Shown: positions 27,964 to 37,342, counted from the first letter of the stretch. The stretch is 50,417 bases of DNA from Mastigocoleus testarum BC008 (GCF_001456025.1 NZ_LMTZ01000163.1:428-50844); one strand, 5' to 3'. Translations and numbers: made by a program. Notes: a model not told the origin generated them from the letters alone.

Positions 27964-28704
27964 ATGACAGAAACACTAGTATCTCTCCGTGATGTACACA
28001 AATCCTTTGGCAAAGTTGAGGTCTTAAAAGGAATTTCCTTTGACGTAAACCAGGGAGAAATTATCTGTATTATCGGACCTTCTGGTTCCGGCAAATCAAC
28101 AATTCTTCGCTGCATTAATGGTTTAGTTGAGATTAATGATGGTTTTATTCGCGTTGGAGATTTTTTCGTTCACCAATTGAAGTCTGACAGGGAAAAAATC
28201 CGTCTGCGGCGTATTGTCTCAATGGTATTTCAACAATATAATTTATTTCCCCATCGTACAGCTTTAGAGAATGTGATGATGGCACCAATTCATGTTCTTA
28301 AACAAAATTCTAAAGAAGTAGAAGAACACGCCTATCAGTTGCTCAAAAAAGTTAGACTCCAAGGTAAAGAAAAAAATTACCCCGCAGAACTTTCCGGAGG
28401 ACAACAACAACGAGTTGCGATCGCGCGTTCCCTAGCTATGAAACCTCAAGTTATGCTATTCGATGAAGTAACAGCAGCTCTTGACCCTGAAACTGTCAAA
28501 GAGGTTTTAGTTACTATCCGAGAATTATCTGAAGAAGGAATGACTTGTTTGCTAGTAACTCATGAAATGGGTTTTGCTAGAGAAGTCGCCGATAAAATTC
28601 ATTTTATGGATCGTGGTGTAATTCTTGAAAGTGAAGCACCTGTTGAGTTTTTTAGCAACCCCAAACATGAAAGGACAAAGGAATTTTTGAGTCAGGTTTT
28701 ATGA
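27964..28704 (+). CDS. amino-acid ABC transporter ATP-binding protein (GlnQ-like)
   Basis: The 246-aa cytoplasmic ATPase has Walker A GPSGSGKST (residues 38-46), the Q-loop VFQQYNLFPHRT, signature LSGGQQQR, Walker B with catalytic Glu in VMLFDEVTAALDPE, and the H-loop VTHEMGFA. The Walker B tail has Val where most family members have Pro (DEPTSALD); the catalytic residues are intact. It completes the importer encoded just upstream and may also serve other permeases in the cell, as BgtA does in Anabaena. A weak hairpin (TTGCTG...CAGCAA) lies beyond the stop. Confidence 0.95.
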   Translation: MTETLVSLRDVHKSFGKVEVLKGISFDVNQGEIICIIGPSGSGKSTILRCINGLVEINDGFIRVGDFFVHQLKSDREKIRLRRIVSMVFQQYNLFPHRTALENVMMAPIHVLKQNSKEVEEHAYQLLKKVRLQGKEKNYPAELSGGQQQRVAIARSLAMKPQVMLFDEVTAALDPETVKEVLVTIRELSEEGMTCLLVTHEMGFAREVADKIHFMDRGVILESEAPVEFFSNPKHERTKEFLSQVL

Positions 28705-28915
28705 TTTACATATATATTATCTGATTGCTGTTGAATTCCATAAGCAGCAAAATTTGGAGATTCTCTTTGTTCATCAAAACATAACTAGGGTAAAAGAATC
28801 TATCTCCCCAAGTGCTTATTGTCTTTATAGTTTCCCATCTTTATTAAAGATATTGGAACTCTTGATTAACGCTTATGGTTTTTATCAGAAAAGTATTTAT
28901 TTCTATTAATATTAA

Positions 28916-29677
28916 TTACCTGTCCAACAATAATAAATTACTCACTAAATCCTGACCTTCAAGAACATAAACGCCACTGATAACATTGCAGGGAATATCT
29001 ATATCACCTCTGGTAAAACAAAGTATCGGAGTCACCCAGCGTACCCGTTTTAGATTTCTCACTTCTTTTGCTTGACCTTTGACTTTACGAAGTAGATCGC
29101 CTTCCTGAAAATCATAAGTATTTCTACCGTAGCGCTTTCTTAAACGTCCACCTTCATAAACCTTGGTTCCATCATGGGACTTAACATCGATGACATACCA
29201 ATTATCTTGGGGAGAATGCAGCACTACATCTGCATCACCGCATTTTTCAATGGGTAAGTTATGCTCTATTTCCCAGCCCTTATATTTCAAACTATCTAAT
29301 AATTCAGCAATCTCAGCTTCTGCTCTTGCACCACGCTGAGCATCCCTAGACCGTTTCATCAAGTAACGCCCATTTTGGTACAGATAGTAGGAAGCTACGA
29401 AACCTCCACATGCAAGTAAAATTCCCAACAAAGAAATCCTGAGTGTACTTATTAACAGGATTGTCCCAATGAGAACAGCCACGGAATAAATGTAACGGGA
29501 AATAGCAGACCGATGTCTTGTCTGACTCAACTTGAGTATATACTCCCCTAGTCCTCTTTTTGTCTGTGACAATTTTCTTGGTAGATGGTGTAAACTGACA
29601 TATTTGAAGCTTACATCTTTTATGAGAATAAAAATCAAGTAATCTAGTACACAATTGGGGATAGCACTGCGTGCCAC
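28916..29677 (-). CDS. membrane-anchored NERD-domain protein
   Basis: The N-terminal part has two predicted membrane segments (YSVAVLIGTILLISTL and LLGILLACGGFVASYYLY). They are followed by a nuclease-related domain: RGARAEAEIAELLDSL, a central DADVVLHS, WYVIDVKSHDG, and RRV-type residues in RNLKRVRWVTPILCFTRG. The E..D..D-x-K pattern fits a restriction-endonuclease-like fold, facing the cytoplasm. The GTG start at 29677 gives an unusually long leader of about 55 residues; no good internal ATG is visible, so the N-terminus is uncertain. Substrate and role are unknown. Confidence 0.8.
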   Translation of the reverse strand: MARSAIPNCVLDYLIFILIKDVSFKYVSLHHLPRKLSQTKRGLGEYILKLSQTRHRSAISRYIYSVAVLIGTILLISTLRISLLGILLACGGFVASYYLYQNGRYLMKRSRDAQRGARAEAEIAELLDSLKYKGWEIEHNLPIEKCGDADVVLHSPQDNWYVIDVKSHDGTKVYEGGRLRKRYGRNTYDFQEGDLLRKVKGQAKEVRNLKRVRWVTPILCFTRGDIDIPCNVISGVYVLEGQDLVSNLLLLDR

Positions 29678-29686
29678 CTTGCGGTA

Positions 29687-29779
29687 TAGAGCCTGCGGAT
29701 CTGCCGACGCCGCAGGTGACGGCTCCGGATCCGTAGGTAGCGCAGCTATAGTCAGAGCTTCGGCGTCGGCTAGCCTCTA
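29687..29779. repeat. GC-rich palindromic element
   Basis: GCCGACGCCG (29703-29712) and CGGCGTCGGC (29761-29770) are exact inverted copies, enclosed by TAGAG and CTCTA. Smaller palindromes (CTGCGG/CCGCAG, CTCCGGATCCG) lie inside. It sits directly upstream of the NERD start and downstream of the oxylipin cluster. It belongs to the dispersed GC-rich repeats also seen near 18400, 37600 and 42930. Confidence 0.6.
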
Positions 29780-29830
29780 GCTTCTGGGGACTAGGGGTTA
29801 GGGATTGGGAAAGTTTTTAAGCCTGGGAGG

Positions 29831-29860
29831 AAAAACGACACGGGGTAATTTATTACCCGT
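29831..29860 (-). terminator. terminator of the oxylipin-type gene cluster
   Basis: On the minus strand ACGGGTAA-TAAA-TTACCCCGT forms a stem with one bulged base and is followed by GTCGTTTTT. It lies just past the stop of the 178-aa gene, the last in the four-gene series. Confidence 0.65.
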
Positions 29861-29871
29861 TGCATCAATGA

Positions 29872-30408
29872 TTAGTCTTTGGTAGCTACTAAAAATTCTT
29901 GAGGAATTTTAGATTGTACGCCTGCAAATTCTGAGGTTGGTTGACCATTTTCATCTAAAATTTTTCTCAGTGTATATCCAAAGTTATCGAAAAGCCCTCC
30001 AAACCAAGAATTTTTTCGATCCCAAGTTTTCTCGTCAATTTGAACTAATGAGAACTCAAAAAGCCATTTGGGTACGCGCAATCCTAATATTATGGGAATA
30101 ATTTGAGCACTTTTCAAACTATCATCGAAATGGATCTCGTAAATTGTATTCGTCAATTTAGCTGAATAAAACAATAGACGTCCGCTATTTGAATTAGCAA
30201 ATGTCCACTGAAGGGGAGCAAAGACAGGTAACTTTAAGACTTTACTAGTCTCATCCCATGCTGCACCATCAAATTTTATAAAATCATCTGGTAAAGGATT
30301 TCCATCCATAAAGAAAATACCCCGCAAAATTTCTGGCAAATTATTTGTTTTCTCTCCTGAAAGCAAATTTGCCAGATTCTCAACTTGCCAAACTTCTGTT
30401 TTAAACAT
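29872..30408 (-). CDS. hypothetical protein downstream of P450
   Basis: I do not recognise this 178-aa protein. It has no signal peptide or membrane helix; it is rich in aromatic residues and short beta-prone stretches (LKLPVFAPLQWTFANSNSGR, NTIYEIHFDDSLK), followed by SWFGGLFDNFGYTLRKIL. It starts 31 bp after the P450 stop with a Shine-Dalgarno-like GGAAAAG, so it is almost certainly co-transcribed with it, and a terminator follows. The context suggests a role in processing or binding the P450 product, for instance as a cyclase or lipid-binding partner, but nothing in the sequence proves that. Confidence 0.7.
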   Translation of the reverse strand: MFKTEVWQVENLANLLSGEKTNNLPEILRGIFFMDGNPLPDDFIKFDGAAWDETSKVLKLPVFAPLQWTFANSNSGRLLFYSAKLTNTIYEIHFDDSLKSAQIIPIILGLRVPKWLFEFSLVQIDEKTWDRKNSWFGGLFDNFGYTLRKILDENGQPTSEFAGVQSKIPQEFLVATKD

Positions 30409-30439
30409 AACTTTTCCGTTATTTTTATGGTAATTAAAT

Positions 30440-31783
30440 CTATTTTTGAGAAAAATTATCCAATACCAAGTTCTCAGGCGTAAATGCGCCGAACCGCTTC
30501 ATATCCCATTCAACTTCAGATGAACAATTCCACTGATATTTCTTGAAAGCATAAAGACAAAATAGCTTAATTAAAGCAATAGATAAGGATTGACCGGGAC
30601 ATTTACGCTCGATATTTTCACCGTTCCATGACAAAATATCACTATAATCCCGTTCAATATCGAAATCATCCGGGTTTTTATACTTTTGCGAATCACGATT
30701 AGCTGTAAAAATTGAAGCAACCAGACGGGTTCCTGTTTGAAAAGGGCATTTTTTCCCCGCAAATTCAATTTCCTGTGGGGATTGAGAAAATTGACTAACG
30801 AAGCGGACTGGTGGATAAAGACGTGCAGTTTCTAAAATAATCTTTTCAGTTATTTTTAATTCGTCGACCGAACGCGTGTTAGGTGTTTCATTACCATCCC
30901 AAACCAAATCTAACTCGGATATTACGTTAGCTTTTAATTGTTCATCTAGACACAAAACCCCAAAAACCGATCCCAGCAAAGCGCTCGTACCTGCAGTCCC
31001 TGCAATATGGATGGTATCAAATATATTATTTAATACCTCTTGTTCGCTTAACTGATAATTTGCTCCAATAGTTAAATATTCTTGGTAGCGAGGAGATTTT
31101 TTATAAGTTGCAATTAAATTTTTGCGATGCTGAATATGCGATCGCGTCTGACTGTTCAAAACCGTAGTATGAATTGGATTGGGAACAGTAGCCAAACCCA
31201 GATTATCAATATAAGCTACCGAAGCATTTATTTCTTCTTCAGATAATTTAATTTCAAATATCAGTTCGTGTAAAAGTGCTACCATCAATTTCGGTATATC
31301 GTCTTTTACATGTAACTTTCCCCAACCAACTGCACGAGCTAGGGCTAGATCTACAAGATGGGCTAATATTTCTGTTGTTTGCGATGGGTCCGGTAAAGCT
31401 TGCAATATTAAAGCCCTAATACCATCATGTTTTTCACCATTAGTTCCCAAACTCAAGGGGTTACCTAAAAAATAACTGCGAGCATCTATTCTTAAGGGAC
31501 CAAGATAATTACCTCGTTTTTGGGGAACCGTCTCGACTAATTTCTTCACCCCTGCATAGGAAGTATAAATAATAGCCCGATCCAAACCAAGAAATTTGTC
31601 TGAAATATGTTCTTTGCGTTGGTAAAGATAATCTCGCCAATTCTGAATCAATAGTGGTAGATCCGTGAAATAAGCTGATAGGGTTAGAAGTTGACCTAGG
31701 GGACTACTAGAACCAACTTTGGCGATCGCTCGTGCAAACCAAAGTTGACGTTCGTGTGCTTTAAGAATTTTGCGTTCGTTCAT
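30440..31783 (-). CDS. cytochrome P450, CYP74-like (probable hydroperoxide-using)
   Basis: A 447-aa soluble P450 without a membrane anchor. The ExxR motif is ILETARLYPPV, and the heme-Cys segment is SWNGENIERKCPGQSL, with the Cys near residue 400. The I-helix reads FDTIHIAGTAGTSALLGSVF: the usual acid-Thr pair for splitting O2 is replaced by Ala-Gly. The Asn-Gly ahead of a shifted heme Cys recalls the NG...CAGK loop of CYP74 allene oxide synthases and hydroperoxide lyases. These features suggest an enzyme that rearranges fatty-acid hydroperoxides without needing reductase. A lipoxygenase lies two genes upstream. The product type (allene oxide, aldehyde, epoxyalcohol) cannot be told. Confidence 0.88.
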   Translation of the reverse strand: MNERKILKAHERQLWFARAIAKVGSSSPLGQLLTLSAYFTDLPLLIQNWRDYLYQRKEHISDKFLGLDRAIIYTSYAGVKKLVETVPQKRGNYLGPLRIDARSYFLGNPLSLGTNGEKHDGIRALILQALPDPSQTTEILAHLVDLALARAVGWGKLHVKDDIPKLMVALLHELIFEIKLSEEEINASVAYIDNLGLATVPNPIHTTVLNSQTRSHIQHRKNLIATYKKSPRYQEYLTIGANYQLSEQEVLNNIFDTIHIAGTAGTSALLGSVFGVLCLDEQLKANVISELDLVWDGNETPNTRSVDELKITEKIILETARLYPPVRFVSQFSQSPQEIEFAGKKCPFQTGTRLVASIFTANRDSQKYKNPDDFDIERDYSDILSWNGENIERKCPGQSLSIALIKLFCLYAFKKYQWNCSSEVEWDMKRFGAFTPENLVLDNFSQK

Positions 31784-31923
31784 TTATAAGACTCGGGTAA
31801 GGTGGAATTGATACAGATTAATATTTCTAAAATAATATTTCTCAAGCTATAAAGTAATTTTTAGAAAATAATGTTTAAAGAATAATGTTTCAGAGAATAA
31901 CGATTTATAACCACCAATATAAT

Positions 31924-31973
31924 AGAAACGACCCGTTCCCCCGGAGAAGTTAAGAGGGATTTAGGTCGTCTCT
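31924..31973 (-). terminator. candidate terminator or structured repeat
   Basis: AGAAACGACC and GGTCGTCTCT are inverted copies with one mismatch, enclosing CCCCCGG...GAGGG which can pair inside. It lies 36 bp past the stop of the oxidase/ATP-grasp gene. The trailing T content on the minus strand is weak. Confidence 0.4.
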
Positions 31974-32008
31974 GAAAATATTTATTTTTTACAAATAATT
32001 TAGGATTG

Positions 32009-34600
32009 CTACTTTATGTTGAGGAGATTACCAACTGTATTTAACAATTTGCGCTGAAATCTCTTTACTCTAGATGTCTGTACTTTAGCTATCTCTACGT
32101 TAGATTTTTCTATTTCAGGTTTTTTTACTTCAGATTTCTCAGCTTCAGATTTATTTAACAAATTCTTTTCAGTTTGATAAAGAGTAGCATTGTTAGCTAT
32201 CTCTAAATCCTTTTCGAGGATTGAATAATCATCATGACTTAAAAGAATAGCAATCCCAACATCGCTCATGCTCTGTGATGCTTTGGTTGCTCCTCCCACA
32301 TAAATATGCCAAGATATTTCCACATCACTCTCAAAAATTGGTTGCTCAATTGCTGTAACAACTCCATCTCGCTTCGGATGAATTGAGTAAGCACTGTATT
32401 TCCAATCTTTTTTATCCTTGACTTGAATATTAGAAGAATCACCAATTTGTAATTGCAAATGCAATTCATTTAATTTTATCCCCTGATATTTCTCAAACAT
32501 TTTTGACGCACAGGTACCAGGACTACCTAAATTTATTTCCATGAGAAGCGGTTCTTCACCATCTTCTGTTAAAAATAAATTGATGTTAACTACACCATTT
32601 TTAGGATAACCATGCTCTAAATTTTGTAATGCTGCAATTGAAAATTGTTTGAGTTTCTGGAATTCTGGCTCTTCTTCCCTGATAATAATACTGCTGATTG
32701 AATGACCGTAAAGAAAATTGTCATTAAATCTATTGTATTTACAAGCAGCAAAATATTTAGCCTCACCATCTTCGATTGCAACGGTTGTAGTATATGGCTG
32801 ACCTCTAACTAATTCGTTAAACTCAAATTCTCGATCCGAGTTTATATTATTTTCACACCAAGCTTTGAGTTCATCAACTGTGTGAATTCTTCTGACTTGT
32901 TCGCCTTCATTTCTATTAACTGATTTGATAAATATATTATCACCCAGTTCTTGAACAACAAAATTGAGATAGGAAAGTGGTTCTTTACTATGTTGATTGC
33001 GATCAAAAATCAGATGTTTTGGTAGTTTAATTGAAGAATTTTTCAGGGCTGATTTGAGAGAACTCTTATTCGTAAACTGGCTGACAACAGTTTGGCGATC
33101 GCCATGAGTTAGGTTTAAAGTCTCACGCAACTGTGCTGTTAACAGCATTAAATGCCCGTCATTGGTTACAAACTGACAGTTACTATCTTTGAGCCCATAA
33201 TCAGCTTTAATCTGCTGATAAGTTTGGAGTATATTTTCCAAATTAAATGGCTCAATCATTCTTACCAGTTCGAAATGTTGATACTGAGAAGGTACAACTT
33301 TACTCAACCCTCTTCTACTACAAAGTAAAACTAAGTTTCTCCTGTCAAACTTAATGCTACTAAAGTCAGTTTTCGCAGAAAGCGTATCATGCAGTACAAA
33401 TACAGTTTTCTGATTGACATCAATCCGATTATTTAAAGAGATAGATTTATCTACTTCCTCACAAAGGGCTGTTTGTACTAATTCGACAATTTCCTCCGAG
33501 CATCCCCATGACAGAGTGACTCCAGAACCACCATGACCATAGTTGTAGAAAATTTTGGTGTTTGGAACTCTTTCTAAACAAACATTCTTCTTCGTACATG
33601 GTCGCAAACCAGTCCTGACAGGCTCTTGTTCATCTAATGGGAGGTCTCTCAATTCCTCTAAAAACTGCAAACAGCCATCATACATCTGGCGAATAATTGG
33701 TATGTCAAGGGACAGTTCTGTACTCCATTTATCTGGCTGTGCCAATCCTCCCAAAACAACCAAATCATCACCTCTAGGAACAATGAAAATGATATCTTGT
33801 TCGTTTGTAGAAGAGCGTTCGTGAGAAATACAGTGGGCGTCCTTTACCACACCTCCTTTATTCTTCACCCTGACAAGGGCACCCCTTAAAGGATGCATTG
33901 AAGAATCCCCTGTCGTCACAATCGATCCAAGACCTGCACAGTTAACAATTGCCGATACATTGAAACGACGAAGCAATTCTTGTTCGTTTTCAACCACGTT
34001 AACAGTGATTTTTTCTTTTAATATTTCACATCCAATTTCAATAGCATGTTTCAGTAACCACTTCATGTAAACATCTGTGTTTACCATTGGAGACATATGT
34101 TTATAAGCATCTTTTATGCCTCCTTGGAAATTTAAATCAATACTGTCTTTGACAATCTGCAAGCCTCTTTCAAAGCCATCAACCTTATCCTTCAATTCAT
34201 TCATTTTGTTGAGGTCGAAGGGTTGATTTTCCAAGACATCCTTGAAGTAGAAATACACATCTCTTAGATAAATACCTGTTTCTTCTGAGCCGAAATCTGC
34301 GTGCATTTCCTTGAACTTCTCGTAGGAAGTCATACACCATTCTTTAGAGCGCTCCAAAGATCTGGGGGCACCATGATGACCACAAACTGCTGGTGGCCAT
34401 TCCCACAAAGCACCTGCGACTACAGAAGTTAAATCAGGAGCAAAGCTATCAGCTGCGATGGTAACATTAAAGCCTGCTTTTTTCAGAGATATAGCAGTTG
34501 TTAAACCACTGACCCCTGCTCCAATAACCAAAATGTTTGCGTCCTGAATAAGGGTTAACTTTTCTTTCATATCTAACCCTATATTTTCATTCGATCGCAT
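32009..34600 (-). CDS. D-amino-acid-oxidase-like / ATP-grasp ligase fusion
   Basis: An 863-aa two-domain enzyme. Residues about 15-385 form a DAO-type flavoprotein: FAD-binding ILVIGAGVSGLTTAISLKKA, VAGALWEWPP, IVNCAGLGS, PLRGALVRVKN, the substrate-arginine region TGLRPCTKKNVCLE, and the C-terminal YNYGHGGSGVTLSWGC. Residues about 415-775 form an ATP-grasp domain: TAQLRETLNL, IFIKSVNRNEGEQVRR (ATP lysine), EFNELVRGQPYTTTV, and a metal-binding acidic end, LLMEINLGSPGTCASKM. A charged Glu/Lys-rich tail ends the protein. It would oxidise an amine or amino acid and join a carboxylate to an amine or similar group using ATP. A GGTGAGG ribosome-binding site supports the start. Substrate inferred only from neighbours. 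Confidence 0.85.
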   Translation of the reverse strand: MRSNENIGLDMKEKLTLIQDANILVIGAGVSGLTTAISLKKAGFNVTIAADSFAPDLTSVVAGALWEWPPAVCGHHGAPRSLERSKEWCMTSYEKFKEMHADFGSEETGIYLRDVYFYFKDVLENQPFDLNKMNELKDKVDGFERGLQIVKDSIDLNFQGGIKDAYKHMSPMVNTDVYMKWLLKHAIEIGCEILKEKITVNVVENEQELLRRFNVSAIVNCAGLGSIVTTGDSSMHPLRGALVRVKNKGGVVKDAHCISHERSSTNEQDIIFIVPRGDDLVVLGGLAQPDKWSTELSLDIPIIRQMYDGCLQFLEELRDLPLDEQEPVRTGLRPCTKKNVCLERVPNTKIFYNYGHGGSGVTLSWGCSEEIVELVQTALCEEVDKSISLNNRIDVNQKTVFVLHDTLSAKTDFSSIKFDRRNLVLLCSRRGLSKVVPSQYQHFELVRMIEPFNLENILQTYQQIKADYGLKDSNCQFVTNDGHLMLLTAQLRETLNLTHGDRQTVVSQFTNKSSLKSALKNSSIKLPKHLIFDRNQHSKEPLSYLNFVVQELGDNIFIKSVNRNEGEQVRRIHTVDELKAWCENNINSDREFEFNELVRGQPYTTTVAIEDGEAKYFAACKYNRFNDNFLYGHSISSIIIREEEPEFQKLKQFSIAALQNLEHGYPKNGVVNINLFLTEDGEEPLLMEINLGSPGTCASKMFEKYQGIKLNELHLQLQIGDSSNIQVKDKKDWKYSAYSIHPKRDGVVTAIEQPIFESDVEISWHIYVGGATKASQSMSDVGIAILLSHDDYSILEKDLEIANNATLYQTEKNLLNKSEAEKSEVKKPEIEKSNVEIAKVQTSRVKRFQRKLLNTVGNLLNIK

Positions 34601-35646
34601 AATATTAATAACCTCACCAAGGAAAATTCATATTGTTGAATGGCATTAATCTTAAGAACTCTGCAGGGTCAAGTAGGGAACACACATCTGGCAAACCTTT
34701 ATCTTTAACAATTATCAATTTCACAGGCCTTGTAGAACAAGACTTGCTAATGATGCTTGTCTCTTTCACTTTTAGCCAATACTTCAACACTAAATAAGTA
34801 AAACACTAACAAATGTTTGCTAATCCCAGGTTTTATCTTTATGATTAGCTTTTAAAGAAACATGAAGAAACAGTTAAGTTAATACATCTGAAGCTAAATC
34901 TTTTTGCCGCATAAGTTTTACCTAGAATTACTATCTGAGACTTTAATTCTGAAATTTAATAAGAACTTGCTAAACATTTTCAATTTTAGAAAATGATTAG
35001 AGTTTTTTGAATTTAAAATGGAAACGATTGGATTGATTAAAAGTTACTCCTTTATTTGTGACTTTTTTGACAAATTACCTTAATAATTCCAAAGGCAATA
35101 AATGTGTTCGCTAATCATATATTTAGGATTGATTCACTGAGTTTGAAAGAAAACCCGGTTACTTTGAAAGCCTAATCAATTGGCACAGCACATTTTTTAC
35201 CAATTAGTTACTCCTTGATTTTGTCCAAAGTCTAAATGATATTTTTCAAGTTTATGTTTGATTGAAATGACTTCTTAAGTAATTATCGTACTTTAGATAG
35301 ATCCAACTTCAGAGATTCTGTTTTAGATATATAAAAGGTACTATAAATTCTTAAAATGTCACTGCCTACTATAACAAGAAGAAAGCTTTATTACAATCCA
35401 AATTATGAGATAGTCAAACATGATTTCTCAATCATGCATTCCTTTTTGGTGTAATATTAGACTCTTGATTATGGCATAAATATCAATTAAAATCGCAAAT
35501 CATTTTAAATGAAAGTGTATTATTTAACTTTTAGTTATCAAAATAATATTCGAATATTCAATCAAAAATAAAATCAATTTAATAATGGCATATATCTTGA
35601 AAGCCGATATTAGTTGTATTTTTAAGAGATTAATTAGAATAAAGGT
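34601..35646. other. long AT-rich intergenic region
   Basis: More than 1 kb between the lipoxygenase terminator and the oxidase/ATP-grasp start. No open frame of note and no RNA gene were recognised. Two related strings, AACAAATGTTTGCTAATC near 34808 and AATAAATGTGTTCGCTAATC near 35097, may be decayed repeats. The length suggests a separate promoter and perhaps a long leader for the fusion gene. Confidence 0.5.
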
Positions 35647-35673
35647 AACGCACCATGGGGTAAATGGTGCGTT
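35647..35673 (-). terminator. lipoxygenase terminator hairpin
   Basis: AACGCACCAT and ATGGTGCGTT pair perfectly over 10 bp with a 7-base loop. The hairpin starts 11 bp past the lipoxygenase stop. The sequence after the stem on the minus strand (ACCTTTATT) is only moderately T-rich. Confidence 0.65.
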
Positions 35674-35683
35674 ATTCTCATTC

Positions 35684-37342
35684 TTATATACTGATACTAT
35701 TAAGAACTAAAGAAGGCTTGAGGAAGTTATATTCAACCAAGCGATTTTTGTTACGTAACTCAATTTTACGTTCCACCTGATTTAAATCTTGTTGAAATAG
35801 TCTGACAACTTCTTCAGCATGAGGATCGCTAAATTCTCGGTCGTAGTAACCCAAGCGGTCATAACGATAAGCTGATAATCCGTAAATAATTTGTAGTTGA
35901 TCTGCAGTTTGATTGGGTGGGGGGAGAAACGCCATTAAACTTTTCAGATCCATGTTGGGATTAGAATCCACAGCTTGGTAACCTGCGAGGGGCATATTCG
36001 GAACAAATGCCATATATTCATATTGGGGATAATTTACAGCAGAGTGCTGAGGTCCGCATGTAAAAATAATGCCAGTTACAACGTCGATTAATTGTTGCAG
36101 ATTTTCAAATTGTGAGGGTACCCCTTTTACTCGTCCACCATCAGCAGCAACTAATTCTGCAGCCCAAGCTTGCAGTTCGCGATCATCTTTAATGTCCCCT
36201 GGATTTGGATAATATATACTCAAATAATTCGATACAAATTTCTCGATCGCATTCCACAGTAACATTCCATCATCTCTGTAGGGGTAGTGGGGTAAGCGAT
36301 CAGTATCATCTAAGCCACGATTTGCGATTTCTTTAGGTAAAGCAAATTCGTCTAAGCTCCAAAATTCTTCAGCATTTTTAAAGTAAGCATCCCGGACAAT
36401 TTGTAGGGATTCTCTTAAGGTTCCCCCAAGGAGATTATCAACGTACCCACCTTGATTAATTAAATTTTTACGGGCTAATTCATTGTTGTGGAGCATGAAC
36501 CGGAAGTGGGGACGCAGCAACAAACCCAACGGATGATTTTCAGCTAGCTGTCGAGCTGTTACAACTGCGAAAGGTTCCATCACTAGGTGAGTATGACATA
36601 AATGGCTACTCATTTCATGATGATTTGCATCTGCAATCTGCATACAAATTTTGGCATATAACCAGTTAAGGTGAGAATCAAAAGGAGTTAAAATTCTACT
36701 TCCCGTACCAAGTTCCGGTACTAGTTGAATAGCGATTGGGGTTAATTCTCCGCGATCGCAATAACCAGAATTACGCCAGCAAAATAAGGCTATGGGTGCA
36801 GGTAAAGACTTTCGACCCCTAAGATAGCTTCCTCCCCGAACAAATGAAAGACTGGTATAGTCTGCGATATATAGATTTCCGTTGTTCAGTTCTTGCTCTA
36901 AATTTAGGGATGTACCAAATTCAGCCTGTAAATCTCGGATGGAAAATGCAAAGTGAGGGGGTAGTTCCTTAATACTGCGTATTACCATAGGATTTACTCC
37001 ACTTAGCCTTTGTTCGGCAAAGTATTCGTCATTTTGGTAGGTCTTGAGTAATTCCGGTGTTGGTAAAACAGGGAAAAAGTCCTCATAATCTTGGAATTCA
37101 TCAAAAGGATCCCAAAAAGAGCGAAGTCTAATTCCCAAGGTATTAGCAGATAATTTACCGAAAGTTAAAGGTAAGCGTTCTGCAAGGTATTTAGGGGAAA
37201 AAGCCTCATTATTAGGAACATCATCAATTAATGGGAGGGGAGAAAGATAATTGAAGTTAAATTGGTACTCTTCACGATTTTTATTAAGCCAATCTTTCCG
37301 CTTCTCAGGGTTAGGGTCATTTTGAGGAAGATAGGGTTTCAT
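35684..37342 (-). CDS. lipoxygenase
   Basis: A 552-aa mini-lipoxygenase catalytic domain without an N-terminal PLAT domain, as is usual in cyanobacteria. The iron ligands are visible: HEMSSH within HHEMSSHLCHTHLVMEPF, the later His and Asn in GPQHSAVNYPQY, and the C-terminal Ile (LNSISI). The conserved HPLGLLLRPHF block is also present. It inserts O2 into polyunsaturated fatty acids to give hydroperoxides; position and stereochemistry cannot be read from the sequence. It heads a same-strand series with the oxidase/ATP-grasp fusion and a CYP74-like P450, which suggests oxylipin synthesis. A terminator follows, so it is probably a separate transcript. Confidence 0.96.
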   Translation of the reverse strand: MKPYLPQNDPNPEKRKDWLNKNREEYQFNFNYLSPLPLIDDVPNNEAFSPKYLAERLPLTFGKLSANTLGIRLRSFWDPFDEFQDYEDFFPVLPTPELLKTYQNDEYFAEQRLSGVNPMVIRSIKELPPHFAFSIRDLQAEFGTSLNLEQELNNGNLYIADYTSLSFVRGGSYLRGRKSLPAPIALFCWRNSGYCDRGELTPIAIQLVPELGTGSRILTPFDSHLNWLYAKICMQIADANHHEMSSHLCHTHLVMEPFAVVTARQLAENHPLGLLLRPHFRFMLHNNELARKNLINQGGYVDNLLGGTLRESLQIVRDAYFKNAEEFWSLDEFALPKEIANRGLDDTDRLPHYPYRDDGMLLWNAIEKFVSNYLSIYYPNPGDIKDDRELQAWAAELVAADGGRVKGVPSQFENLQQLIDVVTGIIFTCGPQHSAVNYPQYEYMAFVPNMPLAGYQAVDSNPNMDLKSLMAFLPPPNQTADQLQIIYGLSAYRYDRLGYYDREFSDPHAEEVVRLFQQDLNQVERKIELRNKNRLVEYNFLKPSLVLNSISI

